The notes beneath the pieces were generated by a model, which was not told the origin of the DNA, did not search any database, and was given only the letters and a program-made list of their open reading frames with translations. Below, piece after piece: positions 24,878 through 34,652 of a stretch of DNA of 64,000 bases. The stretch is taken from positions 62,001 to 126,000 of the forward strand of contig NZ_CP021377.1 in assembly GCF_002157895.1 (NCBI RefSeq). Reading direction: 5' to 3'. Source of the stretch: Oceanisphaera profunda (GTDB lineage Bacteria; Pseudomonadota; Gammaproteobacteria; Enterobacterales; Aeromonadaceae). Within the stretch, counting starts at the first letter, position 1. The number at the start of each line of letters is the position of its first letter. The position numbers and the translations under genes were made by a program.

Positions 24878-26653
24878 TTAACCTAGGTCTAATATTTTCG
24901 CGACATCAATTACGGGCATAGGGCGGTGGTAGAAATAACCTTGCACCATTAATGGGCCAAAGTTGGCTAATAGGTCGAGCTGGGCTTGTTCCTCTACGCC
25001 TTCTACTACCAAGTTTAATGATAACTCTTGTGCTAGCTTTACTATGGTTTTAAGCAGTAAGAAAGCACGGGCGTTTTGGCTGGCTTCCACCATAAAGCTG
25101 CGATCGATTTTTAGCTCATCAAGCGGAAACTGGTGCAAACAGGCTAAGGCCGAATACCCGGTACCAAAATCGTCTAACGAAATTTTAAAACCTAGCTCTC
25201 GCAGCTGGCCCAGCATGGCGACACTGCGTTCGCGGTGGGCCATCATGGATGTTTCCGTAACTTCTAACTTAATACTCTGGGGCGTAATGCCTGCTCGTTT
25301 AACACAGGCTAATAACCAGTCTGCAAAATCTTTTTCACTAAACTGCTGGCCACTTAAATTAACTGACACCACAGGCACTTGGCTATAACGCTGTTGCCAC
25401 AACGCCACCTGCATGCACACTTGCTCTATTACCCAGCGGTCTAGGCGGACTGATTGCGCGCTTTGCTCTGCCACCGGAATAAACTCAGCGGGCGATAAAG
25501 GCCCTAATTTAGGGTGCTGCCAGCGCAACAGCGCTTCTAAGGCCATTACTTTGCCATCGGTCGGTCTAACTTGTGGCTGATAGAACAAACTCAGCCCCTC
25601 GCCCAACATGGTATTAAGTACATGATGCAAACTGTGTTCAATTAATAACTCGCGATGGTGCAAGTCATGCTGGCGCTGATCGACAAACTGAAAACGATTG
25701 CGCCCGGCCCGCTTGGCCATGCTGTGCGCATGCTCGGCGGCCTGTAATAGGCCTGCATTATCGGTGGCATCACGCGGGTAAATCGCAATGCCAATACTGG
25801 GCTGCAAGCTGACCACATTGTTATCCGCCAGTATGATGGGTTGCGACATTAGGCCTAATAATTTATCCGCCAACTGCGCCATGGCACTATCTTGGGCACG
25901 ACTGTGGCGCAAAATAGCAAACATATCGCCTTGTAGGCGCACTAAGGTGTCCGCTTCATCCACGGCGGCTTGTAAGGTGCGCGCTTGCTGGCGCAAAATA
26001 TCATCGCCCCAAGCTAAGCCTAATTGTTCGTTAATTTGTCTAAAGCGGCCAATGTCTACCACCATCAAGCCAATGCCAATATTATTACGCTCGGCTTCGG
26101 CCAAGGCTTGATCTAAGCGACTGGTTAATAGTTGGCGGTTGCCTAATTGAGTAAGTGGGTCATTAAAGGTAAACAGACTACGGCCATTACGGGTAGATTT
26201 TAACGCCGTTAGATCATGGCCTATGGCGACTCGGTGCGTCACCTGATCTGCTTCATCGGTGAGCGTATTAATACTTAACCACTGTAAATAGACTTCACCG
26301 GTTTTTCGGCGATTCCATACCTGACCATTCCAAGTGCCAGTTTTAGCCAGCTCCTGCCACATTTGTTGATAAAACTCAGGCGCGTGCCGTGAAGATTGCA
26401 CCACATTGGGTGTTTTTCCGACGACCTCTTCAGCTGTGTAACCAGTAATTTCGGTAAATGCACTATTCACACGTTCAATAATGCCGTTCACATCAGTGAT
26501 CATCACAGACTCAACAGAGTGATCCAATAAATGCTGCAGCAGTTGACGCTTAAAATGCAGACCATGGCTAGCGAAATCAGTGAGATTAGTGGCACAAGCA
26601 GCAACGGCAGCCAAAGGTTGGTACCCTTCTCTTATTGTTGTAGCATTTTTCAT
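24878..26653 (-). CDS. PAS-GGDEF-EAL c-di-GMP phosphodiesterase (degenerate GGDEF)
   Basis: A 591-residue protein: one PAS domain (about 40-150), a GGDEF domain (about 165-325) and an EAL domain (about 340-585). The GGDEF active site reads LQGDMF, so cyclase activity is probably lost. The EAL site is intact (ALEALLRW, NLSGQQF, LEVTETS, LDDFGTGYS, LKIDRSF, VVEGVEE), so it should hydrolyse c-di-GMP. No membrane segment is visible. It lies next to the MSHA locus, whose ATPase MshE binds c-di-GMP. AAGGATG precedes the start. Confidence 0.9.
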   Translation of the reverse strand: MKNATTIREGYQPLAAVAACATNLTDFASHGLHFKRQLLQHLLDHSVESVMITDVNGIIERVNSAFTEITGYTAEEVVGKTPNVVQSSRHAPEFYQQMWQELAKTGTWNGQVWNRRKTGEVYLQWLSINTLTDEADQVTHRVAIGHDLTALKSTRNGRSLFTFNDPLTQLGNRQLLTSRLDQALAEAERNNIGIGLMVVDIGRFRQINEQLGLAWGDDILRQQARTLQAAVDEADTLVRLQGDMFAILRHSRAQDSAMAQLADKLLGLMSQPIILADNNVVSLQPSIGIAIYPRDATDNAGLLQAAEHAHSMAKRAGRNRFQFVDQRQHDLHHRELLIEHSLHHVLNTMLGEGLSLFYQPQVRPTDGKVMALEALLRWQHPKLGPLSPAEFIPVAEQSAQSVRLDRWVIEQVCMQVALWQQRYSQVPVVSVNLSGQQFSEKDFADWLLACVKRAGITPQSIKLEVTETSMMAHRERSVAMLGQLRELGFKISLDDFGTGYSALACLHQFPLDELKIDRSFMVEASQNARAFLLLKTIVKLAQELSLNLVVEGVEEQAQLDLLANFGPLMVQGYFYHRPMPVIDVAKILDLG

Positions 26654-26823
26654 GATTCAAGCATCCTTACTTGGCTGAGCTGCATTTGTTGCCAATACAA
26701 TAACCGCTATGTACCCAATAAGTAAACACAATGTAAACAACACTGTATAATTATATAACCAAAGTCACATTTGGAACTTGATCTGTATCAAAAATAGCCT
26801 ATGGCTGTATGAAAAACAGACAG

Positions 26824-26848
26824 TAAAAAGGGCGCCGTAGCGCCCTTT
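26824..26848 (-). terminator. Terminator of the msh locus
   Basis: Read on the minus strand: AAAGGGCGC, a 4-base loop and GCGCCCTTT, followed by Ts. It lies 23 bases after the mshQ stop. Confidence 0.88.
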
Positions 26849-26870
26849 AAACTTTAAAATATAGCTTTTC

Positions 26871-29800
26871 TTAGTTGCCAGAGAACTGCTCACGGCGGTA
26901 AATAACGCTGCTATTGCCTGGGCTTTTACCAAATATAATCATACCTTGGTTAGACTCTTTATATTCTAACCAAGGTTTACCCTCTAACTTAACTTCATAT
27001 TTTATTGTCGCAGGAACCCTAGGGGCGCCTACATTCAAATTGGTTTCACCTTCAACCATAGTGGAGCCGGAACCCATTGTTGCTCCTTGCCCCACGCCAT
27101 AACCTACCTGTATTTTATCATCAATCGCCAACTTAGACTTTTCATAATCATTATAGGGGAAATGAATTTTATCTATCCCAATTGACGTCCAGCTATCTGT
27201 CTTAAAGCGTTGCCAGATTGCGGATTCATTATCCCAATATTCCACCCGCAGTGGTACCGACTGAGCATCTCGACTACTTCCTTGAGTGGTAGTCGCCAAC
27301 AAACGACCGTAAAACATCTTATGCCTGCCAATCCTGAGATGGTTGCACCCCTCTGTTCGACAGCCCGGATGCGTCTCCCCTGCTTTATCAAAGAAAGCAC
27401 TTAACGAGGAAGTTTCGCCGTCATTAACAGCAAGATCGAATTGCAACTCGAAAGGACCATCTGGTTGGCTACCGCGAGAGAGCACAACATTGTATTGGTT
27501 AAACTCAAGCCGTCCTTCTTGCCAACTCGCCATCTTTTCAAGATTGAGCCTAGGCAACATATTTCTATCAGATATGGCAACCCTAAACTGTCCAGTAGCC
27601 TTGGCAAATTCACCCTGATAGTTCTGGGTAACTTTCCCGTCAGCATTCAGGGCGCTCAGGGCAAAACTCAGATTCACAGGCTGGCCCATGTAACTCTTGG
27701 TTTTGTCACCATCATGAGTTGCCACCACATCAGCCTGATCCAGCACAAAGCGGGCTGGATAAAAGCGCCCCGCAGTTACCGGTATCGATTCAATAGGCAT
27801 CTCTGACTGACTGATACCGTGAAACGCACCTATAGGACTGGCGGACAACTCAAAGACCCCAACTTCATCAATGCTTTGTGTAAGCGTGTTTTTACCTGCA
27901 TCGACAGAATTTCGGCCCACGATATTTTCATTATCATCGGCTATATCACCACTTACACCATGTGTATAATTGGAGACTGTCAACTCCCCATTTGAGCCAC
28001 TCCCCAGTGGTTCCTTATTGCTGAACAATGCCACCGGATGTATATAGTTTTGAAGTACCGGCCTCTTACAGACGTCTGGGTTATTATTGCTGCCATGGGC
28101 GGTGACGACCATACCAAAGGCTTCCCCCGCCGCCTTATAGGGGGCATAGGTGCTGTCATTTTCCCTTATACTGACAGGGTTCGTGTTTACACACAACGCC
28201 TTGGGCACGGTTACAAATTGGCCACCGCCGTTAATATTACCCTCGACAACGTTAAGCTGAGTTTTACCTGCTTCCGGATAGGTAAGAATAAACGCCGCTT
28301 CACCACTTTCATCAAATGTAACGCTCAGAGTTTCTAGTCCATCTGGAACTAGTCGTGTAATTTGACCGTTATAGCCCAGCTCCACACTTGGCTTAGCCAC
28401 TGGATTTTCAGGCTGAACATAAACCGCAGACAAACTGATACTTCGTGTCTCTCCGGCAAACAAAGACTCGCAGTTTTGTTGGGGCTTAAGAATAGCCTTA
28501 AGCGGTTCACCAGCATAGGTAAAGTTACCGTCAGGGAAGTCAAGCTCAAAAGCTTTAAGCTCGTTAGAAAAATCAAGTGTACAGCTAGTTTCTGAGTATC
28601 CGCTGCTACCCACCTGACAAAGCGTCTTGCCAAACTGCACAGCCGTCGGTTGAGAGCCAACAACATCTAGTTTTATCTTTTTTGTTGTGCTTGTCAGATA
28701 TAAATCTTTGCTGTTTTCAAAGCTAACTGTAGAGCCGTCTCTCCATTTGAGGCCGTTGGGCACGGCTAGGGAAGCTGTTACCAACTGATTATAAGTCTCG
28801 CTGCAGTTACTATTAGCACAGGCTTTCAATGTCACTTTTTGTGGCTGACAGGCCTGAACATTGCTGGCAGTTACGTCAAAGCGGAAGTGATCTATTTTTG
28901 GATCAAGACGCTTAACTTTATTAGCACAAAACCCAAGATTATCGATCTCGTGAATATTATTTGAACCGCCGGTGGAGCCGGTAATAGAAAAAATAAGTTC
29001 CTCAGGAGTATTTCCCTGCTCGACTTTAAATCTGTCGATTAGCGTTTCAAATCCCTTAGTGGAATTGGCGTGACGTTCCACCGTAACCCTAGCTTTGCCA
29101 TCCGGTTTGGTAAAATCTATAGTAATACGGTAACGGTGAGGTCGTTTACTATTATGATGACTGTCTACAGGAGGATCCATCTTCAGCTTGTATGCTAGCA
29201 GATTATAACCTTCCTCTCCCGAACCGGCACCTCGAATTGCCACTGCATGTTCCGTTTCACTAAGACCAGGGTTATTACTTTTACCTTCTACTTCTTTAAT
29301 ATTTCTACTTCCCCCTTCGCGTACATAGTTACCGTATTCATCAATACCAATCCCTAGCCAGCCGCCAGCAAAGCCGTCGTCAACACCCGACCTTTTACCA
29401 TAGCCCAGCGGGCCACCGTAGGCACCAGGCCGCGCGGTAATAGTCGCATCGGACAAAACCAAGGCAATACCGTCAGCACCGTTACTACTGGTACGATCAT
29501 AGGCGTACTGATCAAACTCAATAACAAACTTATTGTTTACTGAAGAAAATGTTTGATTATAGCTTACCGCAGTAGCCTGATTTCCTTTGCTTTGCGTCAA
29601 ACGAAAACGGCCATCGACTATTTCAGGTTTAAAGCTGTCAGTATTACTTCTAGTTGCCCAATCTTCTGCGGGGGTGTAATCATCATCAAAAGTATAGAAA
29701 AAGCATTGATTTGGGTTTATGGCAGCATCATCTTCCATTTCTAACCGCCCCGCCGTTACCTTCCCATAAATGGTGGCATAACCTTCCATTTCAAGGGTGC

Positions 29801-30689
29801 CGCCAGCGTAGATATATCCATCTATTTCTGTTTTAGACTTATTATCATCATCGCCGTCTATTTCTACATCACCAAGGCCATAAAAACGGAAAATGCCATT
29901 ATTAACTGTTTTTACCTTCACTTCATCAAAATCTGAATCATTATCATTGTTTTTGTCTTTGTCTTTGTTTTTGTCTTTGTCTTTGTCTTTGTCTTTGTCT
30001 TTGTCATCGTCTTTGTCATCGTCTAAATTCGCTACGTATATACGCAGATCACCTTCAACCAATATCGAAGACTCTTCAATATCAAAATCTTTTTTGACAT
30101 AAAACCGAACATTATTCTTTACCGTGATTTTTGAATCTTGAACGTCAAAATCCTTTTTAATATAAAAATCTATATTCCCGATAAGAGTAAGGTCGACCTC
30201 TTGCAGTTTGAAACCTTCCTCAACAAATATACGAACCTGACCCGTCGCTTTAAGCGAAATATTACGTTTTTGTTGATCTACTTTACTTAATTTATAATCA
30301 CCAGGGTCAAGGGTATATACACCTTCGTTCGCACCCGGTAAATCTCTCGCATTGGAAGCTGTCATATCAAAATTAATATCACTAACTTTCAACGAGTTAA
30401 CACTATTAGCCTGACCGGTAATGGTGCATGTTTTTCCGTCACAAGACTGGTTATCATCGTCTAATTCTATAGTGCAAAAATCGAGTGCGCCATTTGCGCC
30501 ATTGATCTGTGCATTATCTTCAAGTTCAAGCTGTGCATCATCGTCATCACTCGGCTCTGGACTACAGTCACTTTTCACTCCATGCCCCTGCGCCACGTTA
30601 GGGAATAGTACATTATCAGCGGGCACGGCGCTTAATGCTGGCAGGGTCAGCAGCATACTAAGTGATAACCATATTAATATTTTTAACAT
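26871..30689 (-). CDS. mshQ: MSHA biogenesis protein MshQ, large secreted putative adhesin
   Basis: A 1272-residue exported protein with a signal peptide (residues 1-20). Residues about 100-220 hold repeated strands of the pattern charged-FYVKKDFD-hydrophobic, likely beta-solenoid. A Lys/Asp-rich linker (about 222-260) is coded by hexamer repeats. Residues about 345-610 resemble an L-type lectin (GGPLGYGKRSGVDDGFAGGWLGIGIDEYGNYV). The C-terminal half belongs to the DUF6701 type found in MshQ proteins. In other bacteria MshQ is the last, poorly studied msh gene. A role as pilus-linked adhesin is inference. Base composition is more AT-rich than its neighbours. Confidence 0.85.
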   Translation of the reverse strand: MLKILIWLSLSMLLTLPALSAVPADNVLFPNVAQGHGVKSDCSPEPSDDDDAQLELEDNAQINGANGALDFCTIELDDDNQSCDGKTCTITGQANSVNSLKVSDINFDMTASNARDLPGANEGVYTLDPGDYKLSKVDQQKRNISLKATGQVRIFVEEGFKLQEVDLTLIGNIDFYIKKDFDVQDSKITVKNNVRFYVKKDFDIEESSILVEGDLRIYVANLDDDKDDDKDKDKDKDKDKNKDKDKNNDNDSDFDEVKVKTVNNGIFRFYGLGDVEIDGDDDNKSKTEIDGYIYAGGTLEMEGYATIYGKVTAGRLEMEDDAAINPNQCFFYTFDDDYTPAEDWATRSNTDSFKPEIVDGRFRLTQSKGNQATAVSYNQTFSSVNNKFVIEFDQYAYDRTSSNGADGIALVLSDATITARPGAYGGPLGYGKRSGVDDGFAGGWLGIGIDEYGNYVREGGSRNIKEVEGKSNNPGLSETEHAVAIRGAGSGEEGYNLLAYKLKMDPPVDSHHNSKRPHRYRITIDFTKPDGKARVTVERHANSTKGFETLIDRFKVEQGNTPEELIFSITGSTGGSNNIHEIDNLGFCANKVKRLDPKIDHFRFDVTASNVQACQPQKVTLKACANSNCSETYNQLVTASLAVPNGLKWRDGSTVSFENSKDLYLTSTTKKIKLDVVGSQPTAVQFGKTLCQVGSSGYSETSCTLDFSNELKAFELDFPDGNFTYAGEPLKAILKPQQNCESLFAGETRSISLSAVYVQPENPVAKPSVELGYNGQITRLVPDGLETLSVTFDESGEAAFILTYPEAGKTQLNVVEGNINGGGQFVTVPKALCVNTNPVSIRENDSTYAPYKAAGEAFGMVVTAHGSNNNPDVCKRPVLQNYIHPVALFSNKEPLGSGSNGELTVSNYTHGVSGDIADDNENIVGRNSVDAGKNTLTQSIDEVGVFELSASPIGAFHGISQSEMPIESIPVTAGRFYPARFVLDQADVVATHDGDKTKSYMGQPVNLSFALSALNADGKVTQNYQGEFAKATGQFRVAISDRNMLPRLNLEKMASWQEGRLEFNQYNVVLSRGSQPDGPFELQFDLAVNDGETSSLSAFFDKAGETHPGCRTEGCNHLRIGRHKMFYGRLLATTTQGSSRDAQSVPLRVEYWDNESAIWQRFKTDSWTSIGIDKIHFPYNDYEKSKLAIDDKIQVGYGVGQGATMGSGSTMVEGETNLNVGAPRVPATIKYEVKLEGKPWLEYKESNQGMIIFGKSPGNSSVIYRREQFSGN
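29953..30024 (-). repeat. Hexamer repeat coding the Lys-Asp linker of MshQ
   Basis: On the plus strand TTGTCT recurs about nine times with a few variants, so the minus strand codes alternating Lys-Asp. A six-base unit preserves frame when it expands or contracts, allowing linker length to vary between strains. Confidence 0.8.
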
Positions 30690-30698
30690 AAAAACTCC

Positions 30699-31178
30699 TT
30701 ATTGAGCCTCGGCCGTTAATGTGCGGCTAACGGCGAAATCTGTGCTGGTGTCGTCCTTGGAATGGCTGGCGGTTAATGCATCACCGCAACTGCCTTCGCT
30801 GATTATGCTGTAAGTTTCAGTATCATCTACCGCTTCGCAGGTGACGGTGGCGGTACATTGAGCAAGTCCTGTAATATCGTCAAGTAGTAGAGAATACTTA
30901 TCGATGTTGTTACACATCTCCGCAACGGCAGTCGGATTATCCTTGTCTGCATTACCCACTTTATAAAAACCGTATTCTAAGCCGCTTTGTGCAGCCATCA
31001 ATGCACGGGTGGCGCGCACTTCGACGCTGGTTTTTTGACTGCTGTCAGAAATTAAACTGCCCAGTGTGGTGACCAATAATGCGAGTACGACCATCATAAA
31101 CACCACAATTAGCAGCATACTGCCAGCCTGTGCCTTAGGCACAGTTTTATGCGAGCCAGATATTTGTTTAGGGCGCAT
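30699..31178 (-). CDS. mshP: MSHA biogenesis protein MshP
   Basis: A 159-residue minor-pilin-like protein of the PilX/MshP type: basic N-terminus, then a hydrophobic helix (GSMLLIVVFMMVVLALLVTTLG) as in pilin assembly helices, then a small domain with paired cysteines. It overlaps mshO by about 11 bases and is nine bases before mshQ, so the three are one transcript. Confidence 0.85.
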   Translation of the reverse strand: MRPKQISGSHKTVPKAQAGSMLLIVVFMMVVLALLVTTLGSLISDSSQKTSVEVRATRALMAAQSGLEYGFYKVGNADKDNPTAVAEMCNNIDKYSLLLDDITGLAQCTATVTCEAVDDTETYSIISEGSCGDALTASHSKDDTSTDFAVSRTLTAEAQ

Positions 31179-31980
31179 TATAAAGCCTTATTTTATGGCT
31201 AAAACTGATGGCTTCATTATTTTTACTGGCGGTTAAATCAAAGGTTAACTGTGAATATAAATCTGCATCTTCACCTTCATTGCTGCCTTTTGAAAAATTT
31301 CCTGCAGAAATATGCTCGGCCATTAATACCGCTGAGCTAAAATTGCTGCCAATGTCCGTTTGCGATCGGGTTAGCCATGCTTGCGGCGTAATGCAGTAAC
31401 GCACTTGGTTTTTAGCAAAAAATACCCGTTTAGTACTGACTAGTGAAAACTGTGGCTTCTCGGGAAATGAAAATTTTCGCTGGCTAGGATCAGTGTCGTC
31501 AACTGAGCCGGAGGCAATTGCCACTGCACAATCATTGTCTGGACATAGTTGTGTACTGGAGTCTAAGCCCAAAGGAGAGATAATGATCCAAGCGTCATCT
31601 ATTTTAATAGTGAGCTCGTGATCCGGAATGATTACCGTAGTTTCACTACTTCCCAACACAATGTTTTTATAACGGCGGGCGGTATCTATGGGCCAAAAAC
31701 GTACACAAGCGCCAGACGTAGTTTGTTCATTAGCATCAGTATCCTCAATACGCAATGAGCCGGGTACGGCGTTGCGCACTTCACGGTTAAGCCGCTCGAT
31801 GCCAAAGCGAATATCACTCATTAATTGTTCGCGATCTTTGCCCTGCTGATAAATGCCGACGCTATTGGTGATAAATTTAATCGAAAACACTGACACCACG
31901 CCCATAATGGCCATGGCGATCACCAACTCTATGAGGGTAAAGCCGCGCTGTCTGGTGGCTGATTTTATGGGAGGGCTCAT
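31168..31980 (-). CDS. mshO: MSHA minor pilin MshO
   Basis: A 270-residue protein with a type IV prepilin leader cut before FTLIELVIAMAIMGV (leader ending RQRG) and glutamate at +5. The PilW/MshO-type body follows, with cysteines in GACVRFWPID and LCPDNDCAV. It starts with an ATGA overlap at the mshD end. Probably part of the pilus tip or initiation complex together with MshC, MshD and MshP. Confidence 0.87.
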   Translation of the reverse strand: MSPPIKSATRQRGFTLIELVIAMAIMGVVSVFSIKFITNSVGIYQQGKDREQLMSDIRFGIERLNREVRNAVPGSLRIEDTDANEQTTSGACVRFWPIDTARRYKNIVLGSSETTVIIPDHELTIKIDDAWIIISPLGLDSSTQLCPDNDCAVAIASGSVDDTDPSQRKFSFPEKPQFSLVSTKRVFFAKNQVRYCITPQAWLTRSQTDIGSNFSSAVLMAEHISAGNFSKGSNEGEDADLYSQLTFDLTASKNNEAISFSHKIRLYNAP

Positions 31981-32567
31981 GGATAGTTACCCCTTAACAC
32001 CGCATATTCCCATACGCTGCCATTGGGTTGGTGAACGGCAATTTCAATTTGCTTGGCCGAGTATATAGCGCCAGTTTCAAACTCATGAGGCTTAACGTTA
32101 ATTTTCACCATAAACTGAAGATAGGCATTGTCGTCATTACACTGCTCAGTAAACCAACAGGAGGCAATCCAGTTATCATTACAGCTAGCAGGCTTAAAAC
32201 TGGCTGCACAAATGGCCGTGGTATCGTAATCGTCTACATCATTAAAGTCGGCTAAACTGCTTTCACCCGTATCTGGACCAAACTTGTCTACAGAGGTGCA
32301 AGTTTCACCATCTGCCGAGCCACAGGCGAAATTGTTATTAGCATGATCATACTTTTGCAGAGAGATATCGTTTAAAAGTCGTTGCGCTAATTGTGCGGCG
32401 CGCACTTCCATGGCGGGATCTACGGTTTTGGGAGCCAGGTTAATCAACATGGCCACGGCACCGGTCATTAAAATACTGAGCAACATAATGCCCAATACCA
32501 GTTCGAATAACGAAAAACCGGCTTGTTTGTTCGATAAAGTCACTAGATGCGAACGATTATAAGTCAT
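31977..32567 (-). CDS. mshD: MSHA minor pilin MshD
   Basis: A product of about 196 residues with the prepilin signature QAGFSLFELVLGIMLLSILMTG. The body has cysteines grouped in its second half (CAASFKPASCNDNWIASCWF). ATG 32567 is favoured by GAGGG nine bases upstream and overlaps the end of mshC by 11 bases. The longer frame from 32612 would add 15 residues inside mshC. Confidence 0.85.
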   Translation of the reverse strand: MTYNRSHLVTLSNKQAGFSLFELVLGIMLLSILMTGAVAMLINLAPKTVDPAMEVRAAQLAQRLLNDISLQKYDHANNNFACGSADGETCTSVDKFGPDTGESSLADFNDVDDYDTTAICAASFKPASCNDNWIASCWFTEQCNDDNAYLQFMVKINVKPHEFETGAIYSAKQIEIAVHQPNGSVWEYAVLRGNYP

Positions 32568-33069
32568 GAATATAGCCCTCTTTCTCGATACGCAGTTTGT
32601 ATTTATTGCCAATTAATAAATTACAGCCGTCTTTACAGCTATCTGATGGCCCGTCGCTAGTATATAAACGTGGGCGACCTAAACGGTCAAAGAATATTGA
32701 GAATGTAGAATGTGTATTTAATTTAATGGCGGCGTCGGCATTATACATGCGTCTCCAGCCTAAGTTGGAGTCACTAAGGTCAGCGCTACCGACAGCATCT
32801 GTATCGGCACTGATAACATCAGTAATATGGGCAAAGCCCGTGGAATCGACCGCTAACCGCGTACGCTGAGTTTGTGGTTCATTCATATTCATGGTTTGCA
32901 CTAAGCGCAAGCGAGACACTAAGGCATCGCGGGTGGTGATATTGCCCGTATCCGCATTGCTAAATAGGCGTGGCACTGCCACTGCGCCCATTATGCCAAT
33001 CAGCAACAGCACCAACACTAATTCAATCAGCGTAAAACCACGATAGGATTGCATAGGCTCATGTTTCAT
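32557..33069 (-). CDS. mshC: MSHA minor pilin MshC
   Basis: A 170-residue prepilin-like protein: YRGFTLIELVLVLLLIGIMGAVAVPRLF at the N-terminus with the +5 glutamate, then a body with a C-terminal cysteine pair (CKDGC). The start at 33069 lies immediately after the mshA terminator and has no good Shine-Dalgarno. An ATG five codons in (33054) has GAG upstream and gives a standard short leader, so it is a real alternative. Confidence 0.87.
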   Translation of the reverse strand: MKHEPMQSYRGFTLIELVLVLLLIGIMGAVAVPRLFSNADTGNITTRDALVSRLRLVQTMNMNEPQTQRTRLAVDSTGFAHITDVISADTDAVGSADLSDSNLGWRRMYNADAAIKLNTHSTFSIFFDRLGRPRLYTSDGPSDSCKDGCNLLIGNKYKLRIEKEGYIHDL

Positions 33070-33074
33070 AGAGT

Positions 33075-33098
33075 AAAAAAAGGCGGCCTAAGCCGCCT
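33075..33098 (-). terminator. Terminator between mshA and mshC
   Basis: Minus strand: AGGCGGC, a 4-base loop, GCCGCCT and a run of Ts, ending a few bases before the mshC start. It should let most transcripts stop after the major pilin gene, with minor pilins made from read-through, a normal way to set pilin stoichiometry. Confidence 0.9.
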
Positions 33099-33115
33099 GT
33101 ATAAGATATTAATTA

Positions 33116-33645
33116 TTAACAGCCGGTAGTTACAGCCTCAACGATAGCTACTGCGGTAGAAGTAGCCTCTGTATAAGTAAGCTCACAGTTCGCATTAGTT
33201 ATTGACTTAGGCTTAATGACTAATTTATTAGTACCTGTTGTTGATGGAGTAATATTATATCGCGCTTCATCAAAATTTTCTAACGTGCCGAAAATACCTA
33301 CAGGAGTGGCCGTATTAGGAGTTTTACCTATTATGGCCGCAGGGAAACCATTAACAAACTTGATACCTTCATAGCCTTTAATAGAGCCTGAAGCTTTCTC
33401 TACTTCACTCGTTCCAGCACCTATATCCGTAGGCCCCCGCCTGCATTTAGTACTCCGACTATCTGTGATTTCGCGTTAGCTATAGTCATGCTGGTAGAGA
33501 TAGAACTTCTCATAGCATTTAAGTTGGCACCATAAGCGTCACCTTGCAGATTAAATAACTTAGGCGCAGCTACCGCACCTAAAATACCTAAGATTACGAT
33601 TACAATGACTAATTCAATCAGGGTAAAACCCGCACTTCTTCTCAT
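33116..33645 (-). pseudogene. mshA: MSHA major pilin gene mshA, frame interrupted by a one-base shift
   Basis: The frame opens with a classic prepilin start (RRSAGFTLIELVIVIVILGIL) but stops after 74 codons at 33421. Adding one G in the five-G run (33434-33438, Cs on the plus strand) restores a full pilin of 176 residues: after the glycines it continues PTDIGAGTSEVEKASGS and ends with the disulfide pair NANCELTYTEAT...TTGC, stopping at TAA 33116. AAGGAAT precedes the ATG. It may be a real null mutation, phase variation, programmed frameshifting or a sequencing error. The rest of the frame has no other damage, so the change is recent or not real. Confidence 0.9.
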
Positions 33646-34173
33646 ATTTTTATTCCTTGTTACTTGGTTACGTATTTACTGGGTTAATTAATACTTTATC
33701 TTCTGCTATCAGTTTTTTAACGCTATAGCAGAGAGTTAAATTCATGTTACAACTATGGCTAGTTATGAGTCCGATGATACTGCCTGTAGTTAATCTATAC
33801 AATACTTTTTGAGCCAAAACCGTACAATATTTATACTCGTTTTAAACTCATTGTTTTTCTGATATACCTGTGCTGTTACTGCCCTACTCTACGACACATC
33901 CCTAAGATAAAGCATAATTTGTGCCAACTTAAAAACATCCGCTAAAGCAGCAAGCTACCGTCTTTATCCCCTTCTTGCTCTGCAAGACCCACAGCTAAAG
34001 CGTGGGACTACAAGGGCAGCAGCATTTCGGGCACAAAGTGGCGGAAACTTGCCGCTGGTGTGCTAGTTTTTTGACGCATTTAGTAGTGTGTAGGGACTGG
34101 GGATAAGGGATTGGCGAGTGACAAACATAGCGCCCGGTGCCCTGCTCCCAGCACCAAGAAAAACTAAGACTGG
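33646..34173. other. Upstream region of mshA
   Basis: No gene. It should hold the mshA promoter (AT-rich, 33650-33880), but no box is certain. A variant REP hairpin with TGCTCTGCAAG and CCCACAGCTAAAGCGTGGGACTACAAG lies at 33975-34016. The genes mshF and mshB, usually found between mshG and mshA, are absent. Confidence 0.6.
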
Positions 34174-34640
34174 ATTGCCGCGTCGCTGCACTCCTCGCAA
34201 AGACCATTAACTTTTAGGGAATGGTGAGCAGGGACTGGGGATCAGAAAACCGAGTTTACCTGTCGGTTACTATTCCCTACTCACAGCCCTGCTATTCCCT
34301 ATTCACCAATCCCTAGTCACTGCTGATAGATTGCCGCGTCGCTACGCTCCTCGCAAAGACCATTAACTTTTAGGGAATGGTGAGCTGGGACTGGGGATTA
34401 GAAAACTGCGTTTGCCTGTCGGTTACTATTCTCTACTCACAGCCCTGCTATTCCCTATTCACCAATCCCTAGTCCCTGCTGATAGATTGCCGCGTCGCTA
34501 CGCTCCTCGCAAAGACCATTAACTTTTAGGGATTGGTGATCGGGGACTGGGGATTAGAAAACTGCGTTTGCCTGTCCGGTGGTTACAATTCCCTAGACAC
34601 CAATCCCTAGTCCCTGCATTTCCATTCACCAATCTAAAAC
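34174..34640 (+). repeat. Three tandem repeats of about 160 bp
   Basis: Units start at 34174, 34330 and 34496, each beginning ATTGCCGCGTCGCT and CTCCTCGCAAAGACC, continuing CATTAACTTTTAGGGA, GGGACTGGGGAT and ACTATTCCCTACTCAC. The units differ by a few bases and by an insertion of about 10 bases. The opening part matches the 90-95-bp elements at 43252 and 55896. No reading frame of note. Confidence 0.85.
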
Positions 34641-34652
34641 CTTTCGCGCTGG

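Noticed and set aside
33744-33757. Minus-strand AGTTGTAACATG resembling a Ter core
   Set aside because: GTTGTAAC matches, but the following TAAA and the preceding AT of the Ter consensus do not. It lies in the mshA upstream region and a chance match of eight bases is expected in 64 kb at a low rate.
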